Below are positions 1 to 11,296 of a stretch of DNA of 64,000 bases, in pieces. The first letter of the stretch is position 1. Every line of letters starts with the position of its first letter. The position numbers were made by a program, and so were the translations under genes. The stretch comes from Sacculina carcini (lineage: Eukaryota; Arthropoda; Thecostraca; Sacculinidae): positions 5,255,087 to 5,319,086 of the forward strand of contig OU696574.1 of the NCBI GenBank assembly GCA_916048095.2, read 5' to 3'. Below the pieces are notes generated by a model. That model saw nothing but the letters and a program-made list of their open reading frames with translations, searched no databases and was not told the origin of the DNA.

Positions 1-756
1 AACCATGGTCAGTTTTCGTCTCAGGAGTTCTTCTCCTAATGAATATGACGTGAAGAAGTTGTCACACACACAATGTTGTTACCACGCAACCCTTCCACCA
101 TGTCGAGAACCACTCGCATTACTTGGTTTTTCTCCGGTGCTCCCCCTAGCGTCTTTCCTGTGTATATTTGCATATTCCAGCCATAGCTGGCGCTGGCATC
201 ACAAGCAGCCCATACCTTGATGCCGTATCTGGCAGGTTTACTTGGCATGTATTGCCTGAAAGGACAACGCCCCCTGAATGCAACCAGACACTCATCCACT
301 GTCACGTTTCGACCCGGATAATAAAGCAACGGCAAGAGTTGTGATGTTGAGAGTTGAGAGAGTTGATATGTCCAATATGTCCCATATTTATCCGTATTCA
401 CGTTTTCCCTCGGTGTTAGTTTTAATCAGAATCGTAGATTGAATTTGGTCAGTCAACGATTGCTCGAACACTGACTGTATATCCTTTATACGCGTGATGG
501 CATACCTGGTTGGTCCCGGTGTCATTTTCATAACATTAGCTGCGTCACGTCGTGCATGATCTTCAGTAGGAACTGATGACCAGGATATTCTTCCATTTTT
601 CGAAAAGAATCTGTCTGAATACGCATGACCTTCTTGAAATTCATCTGATGAAATAGAGGAAGTATAGTTTAGATCTTTCTTCGTATCTTCTAATTCAGAA
701 CATGATCTGTCGATATCACTGTCATCGTCGGATGATTGCGATGAATCATCTTTCAT
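1..756 (-). pseudogene. piggyBac transposase relic (N-terminal half, runs off left edge)
   Basis: Read right to left, the translation gives an acidic Ser/Asp-rich N-terminus and then a typical piggyBac N-terminal region. The catalytic-domain start follows, with TVDECLVAFRGRCPFRQYMP and then PSKPARYGIKVW. In piggyBac transposases the Asp in this DE pair is the first catalytic residue. The second sits in a CDN(W/F)FTS block. Here that block is readable near 40-75 only after a 2-nt shift inside a short GT run (about position 70), so the frame is broken there. A second frame change lies near 390-401. The C-terminal third would lie left of the window. This is a decayed cut-and-paste DNA transposon and not a host gene. 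Its right end merges into Helitron-like sequence at about 757. Confidence 0.85.
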
Positions 757-1091
757 CTTTTTATGGGTTTACTTTATCTATATAAATTTCTAATCGTTTT
801 TTTTAATTCAATATTTATTTTACTTTATTTATTGTTCTGCACAAGAGGCGGGTTTTAATGCTGGATGGTGATGTTAAGTTATAAATATACTTCGGAAACA
901 TTATGATAAAAAAGTTTAGTCATTTTTCCTTGTTTTGTGTCCGAGTTCTGAATTATTCAGCACGACGGGCAGGTTTAAATATGAGGCGGTTTAGGCAAAC
1001 TATTTTGTCAAAATAATATAAAAATATAAAAATTTAGACTTTTTATGGGTTTACTCTTTATGGGTGGGTTTACTATTTATGGGTTTACTCT
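757..1091 (+). mobile_element. Helitron-like module fragment
   Basis: This AT-rich stretch holds two copies of the hairpin motif that recurs through the window (about 838-860 and 955-972, of the form GCACGACGGGCAGG) with the usual flanking words (TTTAAATATGAGG, TTATGGGTTTAC). The same sequence recurs near 6480-6690 and 31560-31860. No terminus is clear. A short run of TTTATGGGTTTAC repeats closes it at 1040-1110. Confidence 0.55.
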
Positions 1092-1439
1092 TTATTGGGT
1101 GGGTTTACTTTTTATGGGAGCAATATAAGATGGAATGTTCGGATAAACAACAGCAGTTCTTCTATACTTAATCTTCTTGTAATTAGATATGTCGACAATA
1201 CAAAAGTAGGAGTCCCCATCGTGGTTATTTGGTTCTTTCCAAATGCGAGGAATTACAAATAACATACACCTGCGACTGCAACGTAACCACCCTTCCAAGG
1301 TTGACCGACACCTTTCGCAGCATACATGGGGTGCAAATGATTTGTTCTGATCACCCATAGGCATGCCAAAATAAGCCTTAAATAAGTCTTTTTTGATAAT
1401 GTTAGTTATATTAAGATTGTCTTTGTGTGTGTATTTCAA
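1092..1439 (-). pseudogene. Cys-rich fragment of an invertebrate repeat-associated protein
   Basis: An open stretch of about 115 codons contains CCERCRSTLEGW, a Ser-Arg-Arg segment, then IPRIWKEPNNH and DSYFC, then VVYPNIPSYIAPI. From memory, the pattern CxxC ... P(F/L)xIPxxWxEPxNHxxDxYFC ... YPxxPSxI belongs to a family of uncharacterised, multicopy proteins in arthropod, cnidarian and other invertebrate genomes, often near transposons. I cannot give it a function. The four or five Cys/His positions suggest zinc binding. It begins and ends inside repeats and has no visible start context or polyadenylation signal, so I treat it as a fragment. Confidence 0.45.
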
Positions 1440-2199
1440 GTCATGTGTCGTATAATCTCACTCAACAAACTGATCATGATACATCATACTGATACATGTC
1501 ATACGTCACGTTGTAAAATGTTGTCTATTTTCATGCCATAATCTGTAAGCGCTGGATCAGTTTTCGTATACAGCAGATTCCATGTTGTGGCGTGTGCATA
1601 AATCTTACGGTATGTATTTAATTGTAAACTTTTGTCAATGCCATGTCTACTATATTGATTTTGTTTTTCTCATAACATATACGTGTAGTGTTTGTGGTTC
1701 AGAGATGTATGATTTGTGTTGTGTTGAATAAATCCTATCGTTGAGGCCGATTTTTATAACACGTCATATGTTATATATCATACAATCAAATATTACGCAA
1801 GTTCATTCAAGAGCTGCCGCTCAACGAACATTGACATATTTTATTGTTTATGTTGTAACTGTGTTTATTATTACGTGACAATAAATTATAGATTACAAAA
1901 TTACAAATATGCAGCAACATTAAAAGTAGCATACTCAGCGAGCACAATATATGTTTGAAAGCGCTTGCTGGATGTATTTGTGTGTAAATATTCCGACAAT
2001 GTAGCATAATAATATATTGAGTGCACGTAAAACAACCTGAAATGCCCCACAGAAACTAAATAATAATTCACAGAGCAAAGACAAATATGAACACAGTGAA
2101 GAGAAATACACAACTACATGTACAAAAGAATAGTAAGCAAACGTACAGGAGTATGTGTGTATGTGTTTGCGTTATACGATTAATATAGGACACGGACCG
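1440..2199. other. Intronic or intergenic AT-rich sequence, nothing recognised
   Basis: No coding homology, RNA gene or repeat terminus is recognisable here. The C-terminal exons of the SMARCAD1-like gene should lie on this side but none is visible, so they are probably left of the window. Confidence 0.5.
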
Positions 2200-2335
2200 G
2201 AATCACGTCGAAGATCGTGTGTAGTGATACGCGCACGTTGGCAAACACATTTGGCATGACAAACACTAACAGAGAGGCCAGCTCGAGCAGATTGTTCTGC
2301 AGCGGGGTGCCGGTCAGCAGCAAACGATGTTCACT
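2200..2335 (-). CDS. SMARCAD1: SMARCAD1-like chromatin remodeller, window exon 8 (LTGTP box)
   Basis: The exon encodes [20 protein letters not shown] followed by [11 protein letters not shown]. This is SNF2 motif III (LLLTGTP.QNN) plus the LLNFVMP signature typical of SMARCAD1/Fun30. The 3' splice site is TCTCAG just right of 2335. The preceding exon ends on a whole codon and this one starts on one. The upstream intron ends in a long (TG)n tract (2341-2442 on the plus strand). The left end is uncertain: candidate donors lie at about 2205 and 2197 and neither is strong, and the frame stops at 2180. The protein acts in the nucleus as an ATP-dependent nucleosome remodeller. The second RecA lobe is missing from the window. 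Confidence 0.88.
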
Positions 2336-2340
2336 CTGAG

Positions 2341-2383
<43 letters not shown>

Positions 2384-2442
2384 AACAAACACACAAAAAC
2401 AAACAAACACACACAAACACACACACACACACACACATTACT
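2341..2442. repeat. (CA)n microsatellite at the splice acceptor
   Basis: An imperfect run of ACAC with AAAC interruptions directly abuts the SMARCAD1-like exon. In the transcript it is a UG-rich tract just upstream of the acceptor AG. Confidence 0.95.
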
Positions 2443-2649
2443 AGATCATTTTAGGTAAAACTACACATTGCCAATTTATTGTATTGTATTCTATTTCACA
2501 CAACATACTGCTCCACATGGTGGTTTTTCAGCGCATGTAACAATGACAATTAAAAATCGAAAACAGATTTAAAATACATGGTCAAGTATTAATAATATAC
2601 ATGAACGGTGTGATGTGTGAAAATGATCAGAGATGTGGCAATATACATG

Positions 2650-2700
2650 TATACACATATACATAACGTATACAATGTATACGTTATGTATGTGTGTATA
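2650..2700. repeat. Hairpin with 25-bp arms
   Basis: Positions 2650-2674 and 2676-2700 are reverse complements with a single G/T mismatch and a one-base centre. The sequence is alternating purine-pyrimidine (ACATAACGTATACA and its complement). It is intronic to the SMARCAD1-like gene. It may simply be a product of TA/CA microsatellite DNA. Confidence 0.85.
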
Positions 2701-2856
2701 GCCGTGTATGTATACGTTATGTGTCTAGTATACATACACACATATATAGACATACACATCGTATATATAAACATGCATCATTATATGCATATATACATTT
2801 GCATACACATTGTACAATTATGTTGTAGAACTAAGACAGTACGCGTGCAAAAAAAA

Positions 2857-4349
2857 TCAAACTGATATGAGACGGTTATCAGCGTAGGCTGCTCGGCACC
2901 GAAACTGTCGCTTTGTGTGCGCCAGTCTGACTCGCGGCAGCTGCAACTCTCCGGACGCAGTGACTCTGGTGCTCCTTGCCGATACGTTGCTTCTGTAGCT
3001 GAACAACTGAGCCAGACTGTAGGAAGATGGCGGTTCTCGCAGCGCTCTTACGACAGCCATAATGTCGCGTTTTGTTCTCATGTCACTGAAGGAGGGCCAG
3101 CCAGAGTTGCGCAACGTCACGGACACATGGTCGTATTTCGCAATGCCGTAAACAACTCTAGCCGCAAGTCGCAACAATCGACTCACTCTTTCCGATTCCT
3201 GTTGTCTGAGGCCTCCCCAGACCGGAAGACAATATCGAAGCCTAGAGAAAACGTAGGAGGCCACCACGGATTTAACGATCGGCGTGCTGAACGTTTTTCT
3301 CAGTTTGGCGATTGTGACCAGCTCAGCGCTGCAGCATCTGACGACGTGTGACACGTGCGCGCTCCAACTGAGAGTCTCATCAACAATGACGCCCAATACT
3401 TTCATTTCGGTGACTTTGTTGAGTCTGGCGCTTAGAGGCAAGTGCGAGAGCGACGATTGCGTGCCGCAAACCATGATTTTTGTCTTTTTGGTGTTTATCT
3501 TTAGACCGTTTGCATTGTACCAGTGTGTAGCAGTTCGCAAACTAATCTCCAACTGACGTTCCGCCTCGGAGATTCCATTGGTCGAAAGTTGTTCCTGAGG
3601 TGAGGTGATGACTAGTTGAATATCGTCGGCGTACGCGAACATTCGACCGTATGGTATGTGGCACATCAGGTCGTTGACAGCTACCAAATATAACAGCGGG
3701 CCGAGAACAAAGCCTTGAGGAACGCCATATTATATTGGGAGCGTCACAGTTCCGCCGCGCACAATTTGTGTCCGTTTGCTCAGATAACTGTTGAACCAGG
3801 ATGACTCAACTCCGCACCAATCCAATCTACGGCAGATATTTTCTCTATGCACACAATCAAAGGCCTTACTGACATCAAGTGAAGATATTATGGCTAGTTG
3901 CTTTGAGTCCATTGCCCGTGATATATAGTCGGAGAGCACCAGGAGCAAGTCTTAGCAATGAACACCCTTTAAGGTAAGCGAACTGGTCTGCAAATATTAT
4001 GTTGCATCACCGCAGGTAGTCACTGAGCTGCTCCCTGACTGCTCGCTCAAGCACCTTGCTCAGACCGCACAGAATTGATATTGGTCGAGTGTTTTCGGGC
4101 TTTGAGGTATCCCCTGACTTAGGCAGCGGGACCAGAACAGCTGCCTTCCAGTCAGATGGAAATATCGATGTTCGGAGAGAACAATTCACGATCGTGAGCA
4201 GGTGTGGTCCTATCACGGAAACATTTTTTGATGGCAAAAAGAGGTATACTGTCTGTTCCAATGGACGACTTTGACTTGATGGAGTTCATGAGATTTGACA
4301 ATTTAGGCAAGGTGACGATAGATTGAATGACAACCGATGACACTGCCAA
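2857..4349 (-). mobile_element. Decayed LINE, reverse transcriptase part (LINE A)
   Basis: Reading leftward, RT motifs appear in order: an SSIGTDSIP-like segment (4200-4345), VPLPKSGDTSKPENTRPISI (about 4060-4150), SSLDVSKAFDCVHRE (about 3840-3900), then FAYADDIQLVI (about 3620). A C-terminal segment follows with TKKTKIMVCG, LGVIVDETLSW and a WxxLR-type tail to 2857. The reading frame changes at least twice and the GxPQGS block near 3700-3730 is damaged. It belongs to the APE-type non-LTR retrotransposons (Jockey/CR1-related). No endonuclease or ORF1 remains. It sits antisense-free, in the same orientation as the host gene, inside the intron between window exons 7 and 8. Confidence 0.85.
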
Positions 4350-4472
4350 AAAAGAGAAAAATTAGCGAGAAAATAAGTACAGTACAATCCAAAGATACAC
4401 ACAGATACAAACAAATAAACATGCACCAGCAATGAAACACAAGTAAATTCCACGAGAACCCCTACGACAAAC

Positions 4473-4608
4473 CTTAAGCTTGGCAAGGTACAGGTAGCGT
4501 TTTGACAGCATATTTTTTAGCATGTGAGCCTCGTCAAACACGATGTATTTGAAGTGCACGTTCCTAAACAGACATTTGTCCTCGGGAGTACTCGACACAA
4601 AGTTGTAC
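4473..4608 (-). CDS. SMARCAD1: SMARCAD1-like chromatin remodeller, window exon 7 (DEAH box)
   Basis: The exon encodes YNFVSSTPEDKCLFRNVHFK followed by YIVFDEAHMLKNMLSKRYLYL. The DEAH is SNF2 motif II (Walker B); vertebrate SMARCAD1 has DEGH at this place with the same HMLKNM context. The acceptor is GGCAG before 4608 and the donor is AAG/GTTTGT after 4473. It is 136 nt, entering in phase 2 (AC|G completes a Thr codon with the previous exon) and leaving on a whole codon. The intron upstream of it, from 39271 to 4609, is about 34.7 kb and is filled with the Helitron-like array and the PLE cluster. Confidence 0.93.
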
Positions 4609-4788
4609 CTGCCACGCACCAACACACACACATACAATCGCCGCGATAAACCTCACACGAAATCCGGAAGACCAGTGAAACAATGGAGACAATTATCAAA
4701 GACGCTGATTCAAAGAATTTAAAGCGTCCACACACAAAAATTTGGTATCCTGGAATATATATACGAGAAAATACGACATATGGGGATA

Positions 4789-7040
4789 TCTATATATATA
4801 AATCAGATCCTCTGTCTGTCTGTATGGCTGTGTGTCCCACCCTCCTTGGTCCATTTTCTATCAGCTACTACTCGGCCACCACTTGGCGTACCCGCTAACA
4901 ATTTATACCATCACGTTGAAAATTTCCTTGTCTACACGATAGGCTATATTTTAAAGTTTAAAAATAAAACCAAAAAAAGTTATAGCGGTGAAAATACAAA
5001 ATGAACCCTGAAAAATGCGAAAATTTTGGTCAATATTCTGCCATCAAGTCCCCTAAACCAGAAATGATAAAGCAATACAGATTATACCACTGTGTAGACA
5101 ATTTTCTGTTCTAAAAGATAGGCTATAATTCATATCTAAAAATTAAATATAAAAGATGTAAAAATGACAAAATTTCAATCTACATTCAAAAATATATTTT
5201 AACTCTGGGCGTCCGATTTTCTTGACTTTTTTCTCTATTTCTCAACAACAAACTATGACACATCTAAATAAATTATACCATCATGCTGGGAATTACGTTT
5301 TCTACAGCACGGTATAAATTTTAATTTTTCACAGAGTAATATAAAAAAGTTACGGCGGTATGAAGTCAAAATGACAAAGTCAAAAAGGAAAAATTAGCAC
5401 AGAAAACCGTGAATATTTTGGTCAATATTCTGCAATCTGCTCCTCATAAACCAGCAAGGGTATAGCTATAAAAATGATACCATTGTGTAGATAATTTTGT
5501 GTTCTACAAGATAAGCTATAATTTATACCCACAAATAATACATAAAACGTGTAGAATTGGCAAAATTCTCAAATACATCCAAAATTTCACTTGAACACCG
5601 GGAAACTAAAATTAATTCATTTTTCTACCTATTTCGCGGTAACTATTTGTCACACATTAAAATAAATTATACCATCGTACTAGAAATTTTGATTTCTACA
5701 ATACGGTATAATTTTTAATTTTCCAAAGTGTACCTAAAGGAAGTTACGGCGGTGTAAAGTCAAAAGTACATATTGCCAATTTGACAGCTATTATGCGCAC
5801 TTGCGATTACACAGGTATATACAATGATTAAATTTCACTGAAGCCCAATCACAATTAAGAATGCACCACATTAGCTTCAAGCATGGATGGTGTGGTTTTA
5901 TTGCGTACAGTTTAATTAGTGCTACACTATACTGAATAGAAAGGCTTTATTGTCCTCAATATTTACACATGAATTGCCCCGCACGACGGGCGGGTAAAAT
6001 GCTACTGGGAACAAAGTAAACCACTGAATTTTACTGTGTAATTTAATTGGTTTAATTTCAAGTTGCATACGCTAAAGTTGCATAAGGATATGGGTTCAAA
6101 TATCATGCAATGCCAACTATATGCATATGCTGTTTTAGCGGAAGCATTAATCTAGAATTATAGAGATGACAGAAAGTTTCATTGTTTTGATAGTGTTACA
6201 CTTCTGAATTACTACACACGAAGGACGGGTGTGAATTTGAGCAGTGTTGAGGGAAAAAACGTCGTCAATAATTAAAGCAAGAATTTAAAATTTTATATTT
6301 TTCTATTGGATAAGCTTTTTGCATTTTGATTCATTATATTTTATTAATAGATCCGCACGACGGGAGGGTTTAAATACGAGGTTGTTCGAGGGAAAATATT
6401 TTGCCACATCTAAAATAAAAACATTCATATTTAGACTTTTCTATTGGTTAAGACTTTTTATGGGTTTACTTTTTCTTTTAAAATTTCTAATCGTTCTTTA
6501 TTAATTCAATATATATTTTACTGTATAAGTTGTTCTGCACAACGGGCGGGTTTTAATGCTAGATGGCGATGTTAAGTTATAAATATATTTTGAAAACATT
6601 ATGATAAAAAAGCGTAGTCATTTTTCATTGTTTTGTGTCAGTTCTGAATTATTCAGCACGACGGGCAGGTTTAAATAGGAAATTTTTATGGGTTTACTCT
6701 TTTCTTTATTAATTCATATTTATTTTCTCTAATGAATTGAATCAAAATTTAATAGTATGAATTGTTCCGCACGACGGGCGGGCTTACATGCTAGAGCTTT
6801 CATTGTTTGTTACGTGTTTGTGTTCTGAATTATTCCGCACGACGGTCAGGTTCAAATATGAGGCTGATTGAGGGATCATATTTTGTCAAATTTAAATTTA
6901 AAATATTCATATTTAGTGTTTTGTGTTGGTGAACGTATATACAGGTTAATTTTTTTGCTTTTTAATTTGTATTCAATTTATTTTATGGATTGAATATGAA
7001 TTTTATTTTATGAATTGTTCAGCACGAGGGGCGGTGTCAA

Positions 7041-7043
<3 letters not shown>
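4789..7043 (+). mobile_element. Helitron-like non-autonomous element, unit a
   Basis: It starts with TCTATATATATAA followed by a CTGTCTGTCTG stretch and CCCACCCTCCTTGGTCC, the 5' signature shared by all units in this window. The body has the repeated stem-loop modules (about 4900, 5075, 5270, 5485, 5670) and then GCACGACGGGCGGG-type hairpins (about 5985, 6225, 6355, 6540, 6655, 6770, 6835, 7018). The right end runs into a (TA)n tract. No protein is encoded, so a RepHel protein would have to come from elsewhere. It is clearly more diverged than units b-d. Confidence 0.65.

Positions 7044-7087
<44 letters not shown>
7044..7087. repeat. (TA)n microsatellite between two Helitron-like units
   Basis: Uninterrupted TA dinucleotides lie between the 3' hairpin of the previous unit and the 5' TC of the next. 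Confidence 0.95.
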
Positions 7088-7090
<3 letters not shown>

Positions 7091-7115
7091 ATATATATAA
7101 AAGAGATCCTCTGTG

Positions 7116-7147
<32 letters not shown>

Positions 7148-10100
7148 CCACCCTCCTTGGTCCATTTTCAGCAAACTGCTACTCGGTAACCACTTAATGT
7201 ACCCGCCAACAATTTATACCATTACGTTGGAAATTTTCTTGTCTACACGATAGGATAAATTTAAAATTTTAAAAATGGAATCAAAAAAAGTTATCGCGGT
7301 GAAAAGACAAAATGAACCCTGAAAAATGCGAAAATTTTGGTCAATATTCCTACATCTACTCCTCATAAACCAGAAATGGTACAGTAATACAGATTATACC
7401 ACTGTGTAGAGAATTTTCTGTTCTACAAGATAGGTTATAATTCATATCCAAAAATAGAACATAAAAGATGTAAACATGACAAAATTTCAATCTATATTCA
7501 AAATTATATTTATACTCCACGCGTCCGATTTTCTATACTTTTTTCTCTATTTATCAAAAACTAATTATCACACATCTAAATAAATAATACCATCATGCTG
7601 GGAATTTTGTTTGCTACAACAAGGGATAATTTTTAATTTTCCAAAGTGTATTAAAAAAAAGTTACGGCGGTGTGAAGTGTAAATGACAAAGTCAAAAAGG
7701 CATAATTATCGCACAAAAACGTGAATATTTTGGTCAATATTCCGCTATCTATTCCTCATAAACCAGCAATGGTACAGCTATAAAAATTATACCATTGTGT
7801 AGATAATTTTGTGTTCTACAAGAAAAGTTATAATTTATACCCACAAATGATACAAAAAATGTGTAATATTGGCAAAATTGTCAAATACATCCAAAATTAC
7901 ACTTGATCACCGGGCGCCTAAATTAATTCATTTTTCTACCTATTTCTCAGTAACTATTTGTCACACATTAAAATAAATTATATCATCGTGCTGGAAATTG
8001 TATTTTTTAAAATGCGGTATAATTTTTAGTTTTCCAAAGTGTATCTGAAGGAAGTTACGGCGGTGTAAAGTCAAAAGGACATGTTGCCAATTTGACAGCT
8101 ATTATGCGCACTTGCGATTACACAGGAATATACAACTGTGTAGATAATTTTTTGTTCTACAAGAAAAGGTATAATTTATACCCACAAATGATACAAAAAA
8201 CGTGTAAAATTGGCAAAATTCTCAAATGCATCCAAAATTACACTTGAACACCGGGTGACTAAAATTTATTCATTTTTCTACCCATTTCTCAGGAACTGTT
8301 TGTCACACCTTAAAATTAATTATACCATCGTGCTAGAAATTATGTTTTCTACAATACGGTATAATTTTTAATTTTCCAAAGTGTATCTGAAGGAAGTTAC
8401 GGCGGTGTAAAGTCAAAATGTCATGTTGCCAATTTGACAGCTATTATGCGTACTTGCGATTACACATGAATATACACTGATTTAATTTCACTAAAGTCCA
8501 ATCACAATTTACGCACTTGCGATTACACAGGAATATACTACTGTGTAGAGAATTTTGTGTTCTACAAGATAAGCTATAATTTATACCCACAAATGTTACA
8601 AAAAACGTAGAAAATTGGCAAAATTCTCAAATACATCCAAAATTACACTTGAACACCGGGCGACTAAGATTAATTCTTTTTTGTACTATTTCTCAGTAAC
8701 TATTTGTAACACATAAAAATAAATTATACCATAGTGCTAGAAATCTTATTTTCTACAAAACGATATAATTTGTAATTTTCCAAAGTGTATCTGAAGGAAG
8801 TTACGGCGGTGTAAAGTTAAAAGCACATATTACCAATTTGACAGCTATTATGCGCACTTGTGATTACACAGGAATATACACCGATTAAATTTCACTGAAG
8901 CCCAATCACAATTAAGAATGCATCATATTAGCTCCAAGCATGGATCGTGTGGTTTTATTGGGTACAGTTTAATAAATGCTACACTATACTGAATAGAAAG
9001 GCTTTATTGTCCTCAATATTTACACATGAATTGTTCCGCCCGACGGGCGGGTAAAATACTACTGGGAACAAAGTTAACTACTGAATTTTACTGTATAATT
9101 TAATTGGTTTAATTTCAAATTGCATAAGCTTAACTTGCATAAGGATATGGGTTGTAATATCATGCAATGCCAACTATATGAATATGCTGTTTTAGCGGTC
9201 GCATAAATCTGGAATTATAGAGATGACAGAAAGTTTCATTGTTTTGATAGTGTTACACTTCTGAGTTACTACACACGAAGGACGGGTGTGAATTTGAGCC
9301 GTGTTGAGGGAAAAACATCGTCAATAATTAAAACAAGAATTTACAAATTTGACTTTTTCTGTTGGTCGTTTTTCATCAATTTTCTTTGTGTTTGTTTCGT
9401 GTTTGAATTATTCCGCACCACGGGCAGCTTTAAATATGAGGCGGGTTGTGGAAAAACATGTTTTCTAAATTGAAGCATAAATTTCACATTTAGACTTTTA
9501 TATTGGCTAAAACGTTCCTATGGGTTTGTTTTTCTTTTTCAATTTGCACTAATATTTTTATGAATTCAATATTAATTATATTTTATGAACTGTTCCGCAC
9601 GACGGGGGAATTAAATGTATCTATAAAGAGTGGGTTTAAATGATAGCGAGGTATATGATATTTTGCTAGCAGTAAATATTCTAGCGATAAAAGTAGAATA
9701 GCTCTTAAGCAAATGATTTTGGAGAGTGATGTGAACCTTTAGATATATTTTGCGATCTGATGATATATGTATTAGGAATAATACGTAGCAGAATATAGAT
9801 TGCATAATATAATATCGGCTGTAATATCAAGGGCTGTAATATCGGTGTAATCAAAAAAATAACAACTGTATGAATATGATGCATTAGTGGAAGCATTAAC
9901 CGGGAATTATGAGATAATATGATAATGGTGTATAATTATATCGCATTATGCAACAAATGTGAATTTAGCTGCATTACAGTCTGGTCCCGATACTATATTG
10001 GCGGGTTGAGAGAAAAGTATTGGTGGGCCGCGTGTTTGGGACCCCTGGGGTAGATAATCTCAGTCTTCTGATTACAAATTATGATCGCATCAGTATTTTT

Positions 10101-11236
10101 TGTGATCACAAACTAATAAGTTAAATCACCTCAGACTAGGCTGAGAGCGGTCAATATTGAATGGTTGGGTTGGGTTGGGTAGGTTTGACTCAGGTTATAT
10201 TGGGTTTTAATGATAGCGGAAAATATATAAATTTTAACAATAAATATTATAGCGGTAAAAGTGAAATAGTACTTGAGCAAATGATATTGGGGAATGATGT
10301 TAAGTAATAAATATAGTTTGGAAACATTCTGATGAAAAGATTTCATCATCTTTCATTGTTTGTTTCGTGTTTGTGTTCTGAATTATACCACACGACGGGC
10401 AGATTTATATATCAGGAGGGTTGAGGAATAATATTTGTCAAAATAAGAACAAAAATATTCACATTTAGACTTTTCTATTGGTTAAGATATTTATAGGTTA
10501 CATTTTTTGGTTTTCAATTTGTATTCATTATATTTTCTGGATTTGATATGAATTTTATTGTATGAATTGTTCCGCACGACGGGTGGGTTTAAAAAAGTGT
10601 TTTTAGATCATTTTTTCAAATGTTTCATTTAAAAAAAGTTTTTTTTTTAAATAAAAATGTTCCGCGGGCAGCAACTATAGACAATAGAACGTTCAATTTC
10701 CCCTGTAGAATTAATCCATACACAAAACCAATGGATTTGACTTCAAATATGAATTGTATTGTATGAATTGTTCCGCACGACGGGCGGGTTTACAAAAAGT
10801 GTTTCCATTTTTTAGTTCATTTTTTCAAATGGTTCATTTAAAAAAAGGTATTTAAAAAAAATAAAAATGCTCCGCGGGCAGCAACTATAGACCATAGAAC
10901 GTTAAATTTACCCTGTAGAATTAATCCATGCACAAAACCAATGGATTTGACTTCAAGATCCAGAACGGATCGTGTTCGAGTTCTGAATTATTCAGTTATT
11001 CGAGTTCTGAATTATTATTCAGCACGACGGGCGGGTTTAAAAATGACTCAGGCGGACTAAGGGGGAATATTTTGTCGAAATAAAAATAATTAAACTTATA
11101 ATTTTCAATTGATTAATATTTTTATGAGTGTACCCTATTTCATTTTTATTTTTCCATATTTTTTTATGAATTGAATATGAATTGAATATGAATTGTTATG
11201 AATTGCTCCGCACAACGGGCGGGTTTTAATGCTATA
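7088..11236 (+). mobile_element. Helitron-like element, unit b (LINE-free copy)
   Basis: The 4149-bp unit runs from TCTATATATATAAAAG to a 3' hairpin GCTCCGCACAACGGGCGGG followed by TTTTAATGCTA. This layout (5' TC, hairpin some 10-15 nt before a CTA(G) end) is the Helitron hallmark. The left half holds nine similar stem-loops at about 7217, 7397, 7588, 7788, 7980, 8132, 8323, 8535 and 8727. The right half holds about ten hairpin modules. At 9727-9732 it has an uninterrupted TGATGT where units c and d carry a LINE. It appears identical, by eye, to the matching parts of unit c over its whole length, with a constant offset and so no indels. It carries no gene; short ORFs here (61-72 codons) look accidental. 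Confidence 0.75.
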
Positions 11237-11264
11237 TCTATATATATAAAAGAGATCCTCTGTG

Positions 11265-11296
<32 letters not shown>

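Noticed and set aside
9288-9473. 61-72 codon ORFs repeated in every Helitron-like unit (for example 9288, 10131, 13437, 18560, 22539, 27662)
   Set aside because: Their repetition reflects unit duplication; composition is AT-driven, no domain is recognisable, and diverged units do not keep the frames well.
9990-10055. hAT-like end (GGGCCGCGTGTTTGGGACCCC) inside the units
   Set aside because: The word resembles hAT termini, but I could find no partner end or 8-bp duplication, so it is not listed as an element.
10165-10200. GGTTGGGTTGGGTTGGG run as interstitial telomere repeat (also 18594, 27695, 45900)
   Set aside because: It is not TTAGGG or TTAGG in register, covers only about 20 bp, and is a fixed part of each Helitron-like unit.
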